From contig NZ_JAGHKO010000004.1 in assembly GCF_017742245.1 (NCBI RefSeq), forward strand, positions 310,001 to 374,000: a stretch of DNA of 64,000 nucleotides, given 5' to 3'. This DNA is from Niastella soli (GTDB lineage Bacteria; Bacteroidota; Bacteroidia; Chitinophagales; Chitinophagaceae). The notes beneath the pieces were generated by a model that was not told where the DNA came from, searched no databases, and saw only the letters and a list, made by a program, of their open reading frames with translations. Positions 25,025 through 34,047 of the stretch are shown piece after piece. The position numbers were made by a program, and so were the translations under genes. Each line of letters starts with the position of its first letter. Positions within the stretch are counted from its first letter, which is position 1.

Positions 25025-26371
25025 TTAAATCGCCTGTCTGGCCTTCAGTTCCAGGTATTTATTCACTGTGTTTACAGTAAGGTTCTGTGGTGCGGTGAGG
25101 ATAGTAAAAATGCCGTGTTGCTGCAATTCCTTTACGATCAACCGCTTTTCATACATAAACTTCTCCGCAATGGTTTTGGTATACAACGATTCCGTATCCA
25201 TGGCCGGATCTTCTGTAAGCTGACGCAATTCGGTGTTTTCAAAAAACACTACCAACACCAGGTGACTACGGGCAATTGACCGGATGTAAGGCAACTGCCT
25301 TTGCAAACCCGATAATGACTCAAAATTGGTAAACAACACAATGAGGCTGCGTTGTGAAATGCGGGTGCGGATATGCGCATACAGTTTTTCATAATCACTT
25401 TCCAGGAACTTCGTTTGCTGGTTATACAGGGTTTCCAGTATATGTCCCATTTGGGAAGCCTTGCGGTTGGCCGGTAAAAAATGCCCGATGTTCTCGGCAA
25501 AAGTGACCAACCCTGCTCTATCCTGTTTTATCAGCGCTACCCTTGAAAGGATCAGGGTGGCATTAATAGCATAATCCAGCAGCGACATTCCTTCAAAAGG
25601 CATTTTCATTACCCGGCCTTTGTCTATAATGCAGTAGATCTGCTGGCTGCGTTCATCAGTATATTTATTCACCATCAGCTGACCGCCTTTACGGGCGGTG
25701 GCTTTCCAGTTTATACTGCGCAGGTCATCCCCGGTAACGTATTCCTTGATCTGTTCAAACTCCAGGCTATGTCCTATTTTACGCACCTTGCGACTACCCG
25801 CTTCGGCCAGGTTGTTGCTGTAGGCAACTAACTCAAACTGACGCAAGGCTAAATACGAGGGCAACACTTTTACCATTTGCTCCCCTTCGCTCTTTATACG
25901 GCGCACCACCAGTTGCAGCGGGCTTTTTACAAATACATTGGTATCGTTAAAAATATATTCTCCCCGTTCAACAGGGCGCAGATCGTAGGTAATATTTTTC
26001 GATTCATCACTGTCCAGCACGGCATCTACCGAAAAATCCCGACGCTGGAATTGCACCGGTATTTCATCAATGACCTTTATACTGATCCGAAAATGGTACT
26101 TATTAGTAACCAGCAGCTTCACTATATTGGTATCGCCATTGCTGAACCGGTCGCTTACTATCCGCTGGATCAGCACCCCTTCCCGGCGCAGGAACAACAA
26201 CGCATAATCAATTACGGTGATGGCTATCACAAACCAAAGACAAATCTTTGCCACCGGGTACAATGCGGGCCAGTTATACGACAGTATGAACAATAATATA
26301 ACTGCTACAAACGACCAGTAAAAACGCCGGCCGAAGAACAAAGGAAGTATGTATCTCTTATAAAGATTCAT
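25025..26371 (-). CDS. DUF58 domain membrane protein
   Basis: 448 aa from the ATG at 26369-26371 (MNLYKRYILPLFFGRRFYWS); an earlier in-frame start would be in repeat-like DNA. It has two N-terminal membrane spans, a beta-rich region and then the DUF58 core EYVTGDDLRSINWKATARKGGQLMVNKYTDERSQ, followed by a von Willebrand A-like fold (QIYCIIDKGRVM). DUF58 proteins are regularly encoded with MoxR ATPases and are thought to be their partners. It is the last gene of the MoxR cluster, about 200 bp after the moxR gene, and that gap contains repeat arrays. The molecular function is unknown. Confidence 0.88.
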   Translation of the reverse strand: MNLYKRYILPLFFGRRFYWSFVAVILLFILSYNWPALYPVAKICLWFVIAITVIDYALLFLRREGVLIQRIVSDRFSNGDTNIVKLLVTNKYHFRISIKVIDEIPVQFQRRDFSVDAVLDSDESKNITYDLRPVERGEYIFNDTNVFVKSPLQLVVRRIKSEGEQMVKVLPSYLALRQFELVAYSNNLAEAGSRKVRKIGHSLEFEQIKEYVTGDDLRSINWKATARKGGQLMVNKYTDERSQQIYCIIDKGRVMKMPFEGMSLLDYAINATLILSRVALIKQDRAGLVTFAENIGHFLPANRKASQMGHILETLYNQQTKFLESDYEKLYAHIRTRISQRSLIVLFTNFESLSGLQRQLPYIRSIARSHLVLVVFFENTELRQLTEDPAMDTESLYTKTIAEKFMYEKRLIVKELQQHGIFTILTAPQNLTVNTVNKYLELKARQAI

Positions 26372-26414
26372 TAGTACTATTGTGGTGTATCTTGTTATTC
26401 TGGTGCTTTTTCGT

Positions 26415-26449
26415 GAATCGGCAATCGTGAATCGGCAGACGGCAGACAC
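26415..26449. repeat. heptad repeat array (unit GAATCGG/CAGACGG)
   Basis: Five 7-bp units followed by a small CCGCGACGCGG hairpin, the same order as at 9534-9560. It is within the moxR-DUF58 gap; 9-bp GTTGATAAG-type units (about 26550-26577) abut the moxR stop. Confidence 0.65.
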
Positions 26450-26577
26450 CGCGACGCGGCCCCCTCTATCAACCCTATCTACCTGTCAACCTACTTCCTC
26501 CCTGATCAACTGGTCAATCTCCTTCTTCCACAAAAGCCCCTCTCAATATCTCTATCAACTCCATCAACCTTATCAAC

Positions 26578-27552
26578 TCACCTCGGCACCTCTATACTGG
26601 TCACTATTTGCTGAATCACATCATCAGCAGAAGCACCTTCCATTTCTTTTTCCGGTGTCAATACAATACGGTGACGCAATACCGGCGGAATAACAAAAAT
26701 GATATCATCGGGCGTTACAAAATCACGGCCGCGCATAGCAGCCAGCGCCTTGGCACCATTTAAGATCCCAATAGATGCCCGGGGGGAAGCGCCCAGATAG
26801 ATTGATTTATGATTACGCGTATTGGCAACAATAGTAGTGATAAAATTGACCAGCTTTTCTTCCACATGAATAGAACGCACCTGTTTGCGCAGCTCCTGTA
26901 CCTGGGTAGAAGAAAGCACCGTAGTTACCTGACCGATCATTTCATTCAGGTTTTGATGGTGGTGTTGCATCACGATCCTGAATTCCTGCTCGGCGGTAGG
27001 ATACGACACATTTATCTTAAACAAAAAACGGTCTAATTGCGCTTCAGGCAGGTGATAGGTCCCTTCCTGTTCAATAGGGTTCTGGGTGGCTACCACCATA
27101 AACGGTACCGATAACTGATACGAATGACCGTCAACGGTGATCTGCCGCTCTTCCATTACTTCAAACAACGCAGCCTGGGTTTTTGCCGGGGCGCGGTTGA
27201 TCTCATCTATGAGCACGATATTACTAAAGATCGGTCCTTTATTAAACTGAAAAGTTGAATCCTTGGGATTGAAAATAGAGGTACCAATTACATCACTGGG
27301 CATCAGATCAGGGGTGAACTGGATACGTGAAAAACCAACCGAAATGCTTTTGCTCAGCAATTTGGCAGTAAGTGTTTTGGCAACTCCGGGCACGCCTTCA
27401 ATCAGTACATGTCCATCGGCTAAAACAGCAGCCAGCAATAATTCCACCATTTGCTCCTGCCCAACGATCACTTTACCTATCTCTTGTTTTAAGGTTTGTA
27501 CCGATTGTTGCAGGGCGCTGAGATCGGTCCTGACATCGAAAAAGTTTTCCAT
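26578..27552 (-). CDS. MoxR-family AAA ATPase
   Basis: 324 aa. Walker A GVPGVAKTLTAK and Walker B IVLIDEINRAPAKTQAALFEVMEE are clear, with the sensor segment VATQNPIEQEGTYHLPEAQLDRF typical of MoxR. MoxR ATPases act as chaperone-like machines together with DUF58/VWA proteins. The cluster order here is SpoIIM - DUF4129 - DUF4350 - MoxR - DUF58. The start lies 3 bp beyond the DUF4350 stop, so the two are almost certainly cotranslated. Confidence 0.95.
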   Translation of the reverse strand: MENFFDVRTDLSALQQSVQTLKQEIGKVIVGQEQMVELLLAAVLADGHVLIEGVPGVAKTLTAKLLSKSISVGFSRIQFTPDLMPSDVIGTSIFNPKDSTFQFNKGPIFSNIVLIDEINRAPAKTQAALFEVMEERQITVDGHSYQLSVPFMVVATQNPIEQEGTYHLPEAQLDRFLFKINVSYPTAEQEFRIVMQHHHQNLNEMIGQVTTVLSSTQVQELRKQVRSIHVEEKLVNFITTIVANTRNHKSIYLGASPRASIGILNGAKALAAMRGRDFVTPDDIIFVIPPVLRHRIVLTPEKEMEGASADDVIQQIVTSIEVPR

Positions 27553-27555
27553 GTA

Positions 27556-28812
27556 TTATGCGTATTTATAAAAGTGCTCTAATTTACGGTTAAAAAGAAG
27601 CAGGTCGCCGTCGCTTACATCAATCATCTCCGGCAACGTATTCATATAGAACAACAGGTTCTTCAGATTTCTGGGATTGTACCCTGTTTTCCAGGCCAGT
27701 TTATTTTCAAACTCCGGATCGCTTAAAGCAGTTCGTATACCATATTTATTGCGCACATGGTCCTGGAAGTGCGTCGTCATTTTCAGGGCCAGGTTCTTGT
27801 TATCATGCCGCTGAAAATATAAGCGGCCTACGGTTTTCACAAAATCAACCGACGCATTGTTCAATGGCGGAATAACAGGAATGATCCGTTGTTTGCGTTT
27901 GCTTTCGAACAAATAAATGATCAACAACACCACCAATAGTAACATCATGGCCATCGACAGCCCCTTTTGTTTGCTTAACCAGCTGCCGGCGCCAAACAAA
28001 CTTTTTCCGTTATTATCGTCATTACCCGCTGAATGATAGCGGAAGTAATCATCCCACCGTACCACCGAACTGTTTTTAGGCAGGTAGGACAACGCATTAT
28101 CGTAATACGATTTATTATTCTTATGTAATAAAAAGAAGTTGGTAAACGCCATAGGCGCCAGGTGAATAAAAATGGAACCACCGCCATCGTAGTTAAACTG
28201 CACAAAATTCGGGCGCCCATACCTATCCCTTCCTAAAATATTTGTAATGGTGGAATCAACTGAAACGAAATAATTATCCAGCGCCTTACCAGGATACGTG
28301 TAGGACAGCGAATCGTTTGTTTCGGGATTATTGACGCTTATGGTGAGGGAATCTTCAGTATTGAAAGAACCGGTATAAAGGGCTGCTTTCAAATGTAAAC
28401 TATCCAACAGACTTTCACTAACAGTGAGGGCCGATATAAATACATGCTGCCCTTTGCCTACCAGGCTAAACAACGCATTTATTTCGCTTTCATCTGGAAT
28501 GACCTGGTTTGAAATGATTATATAATTGGTGCCTGGATCATCATCACTGATGCTAGTGCTTTCCTCATCCTCTTTTTCCGTTTTCAGCTTATAGCTTTTA
28601 TACCGGTCGGGCGATCTTTTATTAAGGACCACCCTGGCATCAGGGAAAATATGACGCAGGTTCTCATAGGCGTAATAAGTACCGTAGGGTATTTTATCGG
28701 TACGCCAAAGCGTTACCTTTTTGTTCATGTGCTTGCCTGAATCACAACTAACTATCAGGGTGGCAAACGCCACCAGTAATAGCAAAAATCGATATCTTAT
28801 AATTGGTTTCAA
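27556..28812 (-). CDS. DUF4350 lipoprotein
   Basis: 418 aa starting at TTG (28810-28812), which overlaps the stop of the upstream DUF4129 gene by 3 bp and suggests translational coupling. The lipobox is LIVSC with C23. The DUF4350 region (about 35-250) starts VTLWRTDKIPYGTYYAYENL and contains NYIIISNQ; a membrane span (about 285-305, MAMMLLLVVLLIIYLF) precedes a cytoplasmic helical domain with AWKTGYNPRNLKNLLFYMN. DUF4350 proteins occur regularly in MoxR/DUF58 clusters; their role is unknown. Confidence 0.85.
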   Translation of the reverse strand: MKPIIRYRFLLLLVAFATLIVSCDSGKHMNKKVTLWRTDKIPYGTYYAYENLRHIFPDARVVLNKRSPDRYKSYKLKTEKEDEESTSISDDDPGTNYIIISNQVIPDESEINALFSLVGKGQHVFISALTVSESLLDSLHLKAALYTGSFNTEDSLTISVNNPETNDSLSYTYPGKALDNYFVSVDSTITNILGRDRYGRPNFVQFNYDGGGSIFIHLAPMAFTNFFLLHKNNKSYYDNALSYLPKNSSVVRWDDYFRYHSAGNDDNNGKSLFGAGSWLSKQKGLSMAMMLLLVVLLIIYLFESKRKQRIIPVIPPLNNASVDFVKTVGRLYFQRHDNKNLALKMTTHFQDHVRNKYGIRTALSDPEFENKLAWKTGYNPRNLKNLLFYMNTLPEMIDVSDGDLLLFNRKLEHFYKYA

Positions 28813-29669
28813 GAATTCACGGCGTTGTAAAAGTGGCTGAAATTATTATGTACTATCTCAAACTGTTCTTTCGACAAAATAAACTCCCCATACCACACAT
28901 AATCATAGATCCGGGTTAAAAACCCAAAATCGTTACCCAGCTTGTGTTTGCTCATTTGTATCACATACTCGTAGTTGGTAGCATCTGCATGAAATTTGAT
29001 CCACTCCTTTTCATTCAACAGTTGCAGACTTTTCAGGTACATATACCGGACGGCCTGGCGGTATTCACCGGCCACAATGGCTTTTCTGATCTTTTCATCC
29101 AGGTTGCCATCTTCGATATCAGCAGCCTCCGTATGCGCAGCTGCCCCTCCTCTTACCTTTTTGGAAAAATAGAACAGGTTGTTCACCACCATTAGGCGGT
29201 AAATGACAAACACAAAAAATAAGGCCAGTATGAAGTAGATGAAAGTTCGAATGCCGCCACCGGCAAAAAGATCATTGAAATGGTCCCAGAATCCCTTTTT
29301 ATGATCAACCGCTTCCGCTGACTCTTTCTCCATATCCTGGAGTTCCTTTTCGCGTTTTTCTTTCATCTCCCGTTCGCGCTCGAGGTTCCAGTACGCGGGG
29401 TCATTGGCGTATGCAAAATCTTCCTCTTTTTGATACCGGTGCACGGTTGAATCGGGTACCAGGCGGAATTCCGGCGGTGCAGGCAGCGTGCCGATCTTTG
29501 TCTCTACGTTATCCGTTGTTTCTACTGGAGGCGCTTCAATAACCTCTTCATCCTTGTCTGTTTGCGCCTGGACCAGGGGTGAACAGGCCAGTAACGCCAC
29601 CAAACAGGCTATTAACCTGAAGGTTTTTACAGCGGGGATCAATAACCGGTATGATGCAACAACATTCAT
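28809..29669 (-). CDS. DUF4129 domain membrane protein
   Basis: 286 aa from the ATG at 29667-29669, which gives a signal peptide ending in SPLVQAQ. After an acidic, Pro-rich stretch come a charged coiled-coil-like segment (EREREMKEKREKELQDMEKE), one membrane span (IYFILALFFVFVIYRLMVV) and a C-terminal DUF4129 domain (EYRQAVRYMYLKSLQLL...TNYEYV...FLTRIYDYVWYGEF). The DUF4129 domain often sits beside transglutaminase or MoxR genes. It is 16 bp from the upstream SpoIIM gene and overlaps the start of the DUF4350 gene. Confidence 0.83.
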   Translation of the reverse strand: MNVVASYRLLIPAVKTFRLIACLVALLACSPLVQAQTDKDEEVIEAPPVETTDNVETKIGTLPAPPEFRLVPDSTVHRYQKEEDFAYANDPAYWNLEREREMKEKREKELQDMEKESAEAVDHKKGFWDHFNDLFAGGGIRTFIYFILALFFVFVIYRLMVVNNLFYFSKKVRGGAAAHTEAADIEDGNLDEKIRKAIVAGEYRQAVRYMYLKSLQLLNEKEWIKFHADATNYEYVIQMSKHKLGNDFGFLTRIYDYVWYGEFILSKEQFEIVHNNFSHFYNAVNS

Positions 29670-29685
29670 TGACAGGGCAAATAGT

Positions 29686-30654
29686 TTATTCAACTGCTTT
29701 TTCGGCTTTTGTTTTACGTTGTACCTGTATGGGATACCACACAAAATACCACATAATAAAAATAAATGAGGCGGCCAGGATCAATATACTCACCCAACGG
29801 GGCATGGAATAGTAAGACCACCGGGTCACAAAACCTTCCAGAAAGGCCGCTACCAGCAATATAGGCACCAGCGCGATCATTAACTTTAGCCCGTCTTTCA
29901 CCCCCTGCATCAGGGAGTGTATCCTTTTATGGGAACCAGGAAATAAAATGCTATTACCTACTATTAAACCGGCTGCGCCCGACAAAATAATGGCAGAGAT
30001 CTCCAATGTACCATGGATCCAGATCACCAGCACGGAAGACCAGCCCAGGTGCTTTGCAAAAAAATAATACTGAAAAGAACCTACCATTACGCCATTGGTG
30101 AACAATTCATATACACTGCCCAACCCAAGAAATAAACCCCAAACAAAAACCTGGAATGAGATATAGATATTATTCAGGGCAATGTAGGCGAACATATTGA
30201 GGGCGTTCGTATGCCGGTACACGCCAAAAGGGTCGCCTTTGGAAATATTATCTTCAGTCATTTCAACATAACTGTCGCCCAGCACTCCTCTTACAAACGA
30301 TTCGTCATGGGCTGCTGAAAAAGCCGCCATGACCGCAAAACCAACAAAGATGAGAAAGGCATAGAGTATTTCACGATGGTGTTTGCGCACCGTGAGCGGC
30401 AGCTCTGTTTTAAAAAAACGGCCAATGCGGGAAGTCTCTTCCCGTTTATTCCGGTAAATGCTAAGATAGATCCGCGAGGCCAGATCGTTCAAATACTGAG
30501 TAACCTTGCTATGTGGGTAAAACGTTTTGGAGTACCCAAGGTCATTCACCAGTTCGGTGAACTGTTGCGCCATTTCATCAGGATCGGTGGTTTCTTCATA
30601 TTGATACTTCCGCCACTTATCGATATTTTTCTTTATAAATAGTCCTTCTCTCAC
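29686..30654 (-). CDS. stage II sporulation protein M-like (DUF95) membrane protein
   Basis: 322 aa starting at GTG (30652-30654). A soluble N-terminal part of about 100 residues is followed by about five membrane spans with the family pattern GVYRHTNALNMFAYIALNNIYISFQVFVWGLFLGLGSVYELFTNGVMVGSF and WIHGTLEISAIILSGAAGLIVG. In sporulating bacteria SpoIIM belongs to the peptidoglycan-degrading engulfment complex; in Bacteroidota, which do not sporulate, the homologue sits in the MoxR cluster with an RDD gene and its role is unknown. First gene of the minus-strand cluster, divergent from the RDD gene. Confidence 0.88.
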   Translation of the reverse strand: MREGLFIKKNIDKWRKYQYEETTDPDEMAQQFTELVNDLGYSKTFYPHSKVTQYLNDLASRIYLSIYRNKREETSRIGRFFKTELPLTVRKHHREILYAFLIFVGFAVMAAFSAAHDESFVRGVLGDSYVEMTEDNISKGDPFGVYRHTNALNMFAYIALNNIYISFQVFVWGLFLGLGSVYELFTNGVMVGSFQYYFFAKHLGWSSVLVIWIHGTLEISAIILSGAAGLIVGNSILFPGSHKRIHSLMQGVKDGLKLMIALVPILLVAAFLEGFVTRWSYYSMPRWVSILILAASFIFIMWYFVWYPIQVQRKTKAEKAVE

Positions 30655-30857
30655 TCAGACGTATTTTTATTGTTTCAAATCTACCTATTCAGGCCCAAAT
30701 TAAATGGCACAAGTAAATATAATAGTAAAATTTTGAACGTTATAACGTTGGAAAACAGATAATTCTTGTTATGGTTGAAAGAATTATACAACATAATTCA
30801 TTATTATCAAACATTATAAGTCTGTAACCGTGTCACGGTTTGCTTTGGAATTCCCCC

Positions 30858-30885
30858 TGTAACCTGTACCTTGTAACCTGGAACA
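30858..30885. repeat. heptad repeat array (unit TGTAACC)
   Basis: Four 7-bp units: two TGTAACC, TGTACCT and TGGAACA. Ends 9 bp before the RDD gene's ATG. The unit resembles that at 1615-1642. Confidence 0.7.
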
Positions 30886-30894
30886 TATTTTAAT

Positions 30895-31659
30895 ATGCTA
30901 TTAGTAAAATTAGATACTGGCTTTAATATTGAAGTAGAGTTTGCGCTCAGTCCTTTTCACCGGCGCTTTTTTGCCTGGCTTATCGATGCTACCATCCAGG
31001 GCACTTACCTGTATATGGGCGGTAAGATCCTGTCTGGCCTGATCGGTGAGAACTGGAACGATGAAACCTACCGCGTGGTGTTATATGTACTCCCGTTTAT
31101 TTTCTATCACCTGATCTCCGAGATCCTGATGAACGGACAAAGCGTTGGAAAAATGGCCATGCAAATAAAAGTAATGACCATTCAGGGTGGTGAACCCTCT
31201 ATAAGCCAATACCTCATTCGCTGGTTGTTTCGCATTATTGATTTTCCCATATTATTGTTCCTCGGAAGTTTTTCGGGGTATTCAACCTGGTGGGTGGTGC
31301 TGTTCCTGTTTGCCGGTCTAATTTGCGTAATTGCCACGCCCAAATCGCAACGTGTAGGCGACCTGGTGGCCGGTACCATTTTAATTGACCTTAAGAAACG
31401 TACTTCCTGGCAGGACACCGTGTTTACCGAGGTAGAGTCAACCTATCAACCCCGTTATCCGCAGGTGATGCAGTTGACTGACCGTGACATCAATACCCTG
31501 AAGAATATTATTGAAACAGTAAAAAGACGGAATGATTACGACCTCTCCCTCAAGATCGCCTATCGCATTCAATCAAAACTTAAAATGACAAGCGATCAGG
31601 ATTCTCTTGAATTCTTACAAACTTTACTGAAGGATTACAACTATTATTCTACTAACTAA
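30895..31659 (+). CDS. RDD family membrane protein
   Basis: 254 aa. The RDD domain spans about 20-160: RRFFAWLIDATIQGTYLY with the R-D-D type motif, then GQSVGKMAMQIKV, LIRWLFRIIDF, and QRVGDLVAGTILI. There are three to four membrane spans, then a soluble helical tail of about 85 residues. It is divergent from SpoIIM; RDD-SpoIIM pairs occur beside MoxR/DUF58 genes in many bacteria, which suggests that it belongs to the same system. The function is unknown; other RDD proteins have been linked to ion or compatible-solute transport. Confidence 0.88.
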   Translation: MLLVKLDTGFNIEVEFALSPFHRRFFAWLIDATIQGTYLYMGGKILSGLIGENWNDETYRVVLYVLPFIFYHLISEILMNGQSVGKMAMQIKVMTIQGGEPSISQYLIRWLFRIIDFPILLFLGSFSGYSTWWVVLFLFAGLICVIATPKSQRVGDLVAGTILIDLKKRTSWQDTVFTEVESTYQPRYPQVMQLTDRDINTLKNIIETVKRRNDYDLSLKIAYRIQSKLKMTSDQDSLEFLQTLLKDYNYYSTN

Positions 31660-31686
31660 ATAACTAACAAACTTTATAACTTGCTT

Positions 31687-32178
31687 TTACCTCATCATAG
31701 AAGCAACTGATACAACAACTACAGTTCCCAACAGGTAAAACGACAAAACAACGATCGTAAGGATCCCCACAAACTTGAAGCAGGATTTAAGATTCCCAAA
31801 AGCTGCATTCAGGGTTGATTGATCGTTATTACGCAATGCCGTTTGCATTTTAGAAGAAAAATTAAACAGGTATAAACAGGGAAAGAAGTATAATAACGCT
31901 ATTACAACATACACCAGGGAAAAGGCAGAGCTGCCAGCCAGCATGGTGCTGCTGAATGCCTCATTACCACTGTTGCTGCCGATCTTGCTGAAGGTGGCCA
32001 TAATACTCCCAAAGAAAAGGGCAAAAATGATCATGATGCCGCACAACACAAACCCCACGATCGATAAGAACTTCGCCCAGCGGGCTGTTTCACCCAGGTA
32101 ATTGATGCTTTGCTGATCAACCTGCAGCTCAAACAGGTTTTGACCGGGTTGTGAAGCTGCCTGATTGTATTGCTCCAT
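31687..32178 (-). CDS. DUF5362-like membrane protein
   Basis: 163 aa. A polar N-terminal stretch (about 35 residues) precedes three or four membrane spans: WAKFLSIVGFVLCGIMIIFALFFGSIM, AFSLVYVVIALLYFFPCLYLFNFSSKM and FKFVGILTIVVLSFYLLGTVVVV. The motif YLFNFSSKMQTALRNNDQSTLNAAFGNLKSCFKFVG fits DUF5362 membrane proteins of Bacteroidota. No function is known. Convergent with the RDD gene, 27 bp between stops. Confidence 0.7.
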   Translation of the reverse strand: MEQYNQAASQPGQNLFELQVDQQSINYLGETARWAKFLSIVGFVLCGIMIIFALFFGSIMATFSKIGSNSGNEAFSSTMLAGSSAFSLVYVVIALLYFFPCLYLFNFSSKMQTALRNNDQSTLNAAFGNLKSCFKFVGILTIVVLSFYLLGTVVVVSVASMMR

Positions 32179-32304
32179 TTTTTGTGTTTTTTGGTGAACG
32201 AATTTCTTCAGGATGGTAAAACAAGGTATGAAAATGCGGTGGAACTAAGGCATGTTCGCCAGGAACTTAAGATGGTTATCTGATTACCCATGCCCAAAAT
32301 AAAA

Positions 32305-32334
32305 AAGGATTTTGAGAATAATCTCAAAATCCTT
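32305..32334 (-). terminator. rho-independent terminator of proS
   Basis: Perfect 13-bp stem AAGGATTTTGAGA/TCTCAAAATCCTT with an ATAA loop. On the minus strand it is followed by TTTT and continues T-rich (the A-run from 32299). It lies 25 bp after the proS stop. Confidence 0.85.
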
Positions 32335-32359
32335 GTATCTCTTTATATTATGAATTCAA

Positions 32360-33838
32360 TTAATAAGCCTGTGCAAACAATACACGCTGATTGGAAGGCT
32401 TGCCTGAGAAAACACAAACACCTTCTTCTTGTGGGGTATCGAGCGGAATACAGCGGATGGTTGCTTTTGTTTTTTCCTTGATGGCCTCTTCCGTTTCAGA
32501 AGTACCATCCCAGAAAGCTGAAATAAAACCACCTTTTTCATTCAGGGTGCTTACAAATTCATCCCAGGTATTTACTTTGGTGATATGCGTATCACGGTAA
32601 GCCAGGGCTTTGTTGAAAATAGCCTGTTGAATTTCAGTCAGTAAAGCCACTATGCGTTCTGGCAATCCGTCCAGAGATACGCTTTGTTTTTCCTTGGTAT
32701 CCCTACGGGCCAGTTCTACGGTATTGTTCTCCAGATCGCGTAAACCCAGGGCCACGCGGACCGGAACACCTTTCATTTCGTATTCAGCAAACTTCCAACC
32801 GGGGCGGGTATTGTCGTTGTCGTCGTATTTTACCCGTACACCCAGGGCTTTCAGTTGTTTTACCAGTTCCAGTACTTTTTCATCGATCCTGGCCTTTTGT
32901 TCTTCCCCTTTGTAGATGGGAACGATCACTACCTGCAAGGGAGCGATCCTTGGAGGCAGAATTAAACCATCATCATCGCTGTGTGCCATTACGAGGGCAC
33001 CGATCAAACGGGTGCTCACGCCCCAGCTGGTGGCCCATACGTAATCGAGTTTGTTGTCTTTATCTGAGAACTTAACATCAAAGGCTTTGGCAAAATTCTG
33101 ACCCAGGAAGTGCGAGGTACCGGCCTGTAAAGCCTTACCATCCTGCATCAGGGCCTCGATACAATACGTATCTACGGCACCGGCAAAGCGTTCATTCTCG
33201 GTCTTTACCCCTTTTATCACCGGTAACGCCATCCAGTTCTCCACGAAATCGGCATACACATTCAGCATTTGCACGGTTTCTTCTACGGCCTCCTTGGCAG
33301 TAGCATGGGCGGTATGCCCTTCCTGCCACAAAAATTCGGCAGTACGCAAAAACAAACGGGTGCGCATTTCCCAGCGGACCACGTTGGCCCATTGGTTTAT
33401 GAGCAAAGGCAGATCGCGATATGATTGGATCCAGTTTTTGTACGTGTTCCAGATAATGGCCTCACTGGTTGGGCGAACCACCAGCTCTTCCTCCAGTTTG
33501 GCATCGGGATCAACCATCAGGCCGCCCTTTTTGGAAGGATCGGTCTTTAAACGGTAATGCGTTACCACTGCACACTCTTTGGCAAATCCTTCGGCGTTCT
33601 TTTCCTCGGCTTCAAACAGGCTTTTGGGAACGAACAGCGGGAAATAGGCATTAACGTGGCCGGTGTCCTTGAACATTTTATCAAGGGCATCGCGCATATT
33701 CTCCCACAGGGAAAACCCATAAGGTTTTATTACCATACAGCCTCTTACAGCCGAATAATCGGCCAGGCTGCCTTTAATAACCAGGTCGTTGTACCATTGC
33801 GAATAGTCTGTGCTTCGGCTGGTGATCTCTTTGCTCAT
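32360..33838 (-). CDS. proS: prolyl-tRNA synthetase, archaeal/eukaryotic type
   Basis: 492 aa. It charges tRNA-Pro with proline. The short form without the editing insertion, the start [23 protein letters not shown] and the segment [17 protein letters not shown] identify the archaeal/eukaryotic type used by Bacteroidota. Class II motifs are seen: motif 2 in [27 protein letters not shown], motif 3 in [21 protein letters not shown]. An anticodon-binding domain and a C-terminal extension ([20 protein letters not shown]) follow. It has its own terminator and is divergent from the Tyr/Gly-rich lipoprotein gene. Confidence 0.96.
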   Translation of the reverse strand: MSKEITSRSTDYSQWYNDLVIKGSLADYSAVRGCMVIKPYGFSLWENMRDALDKMFKDTGHVNAYFPLFVPKSLFEAEEKNAEGFAKECAVVTHYRLKTDPSKKGGLMVDPDAKLEEELVVRPTSEAIIWNTYKNWIQSYRDLPLLINQWANVVRWEMRTRLFLRTAEFLWQEGHTAHATAKEAVEETVQMLNVYADFVENWMALPVIKGVKTENERFAGAVDTYCIEALMQDGKALQAGTSHFLGQNFAKAFDVKFSDKDNKLDYVWATSWGVSTRLIGALVMAHSDDDGLILPPRIAPLQVVIVPIYKGEEQKARIDEKVLELVKQLKALGVRVKYDDNDNTRPGWKFAEYEMKGVPVRVALGLRDLENNTVELARRDTKEKQSVSLDGLPERIVALLTEIQQAIFNKALAYRDTHITKVNTWDEFVSTLNEKGGFISAFWDGTSETEEAIKEKTKATIRCIPLDTPQEEGVCVFSGKPSNQRVLFAQAY

Positions 33839-34047
33839 GTTTTATTTGTTTGTATAGATCGGGTTTCTGCGTTTTTTAATTACAATTTAAGAACCCCTAA
33901 CGGCCCCTTCCGTCCTCATTATCAGGTATTTTATCGATAAACTTTAACATTCGGCCACTAATAATTTACTGGCTTTTTATTGTACCTTTAATTAGGAAAA
34001 ATGCAAAAGTAGCATTTTACCCATGTAAAACGCATAAAACCATTACT

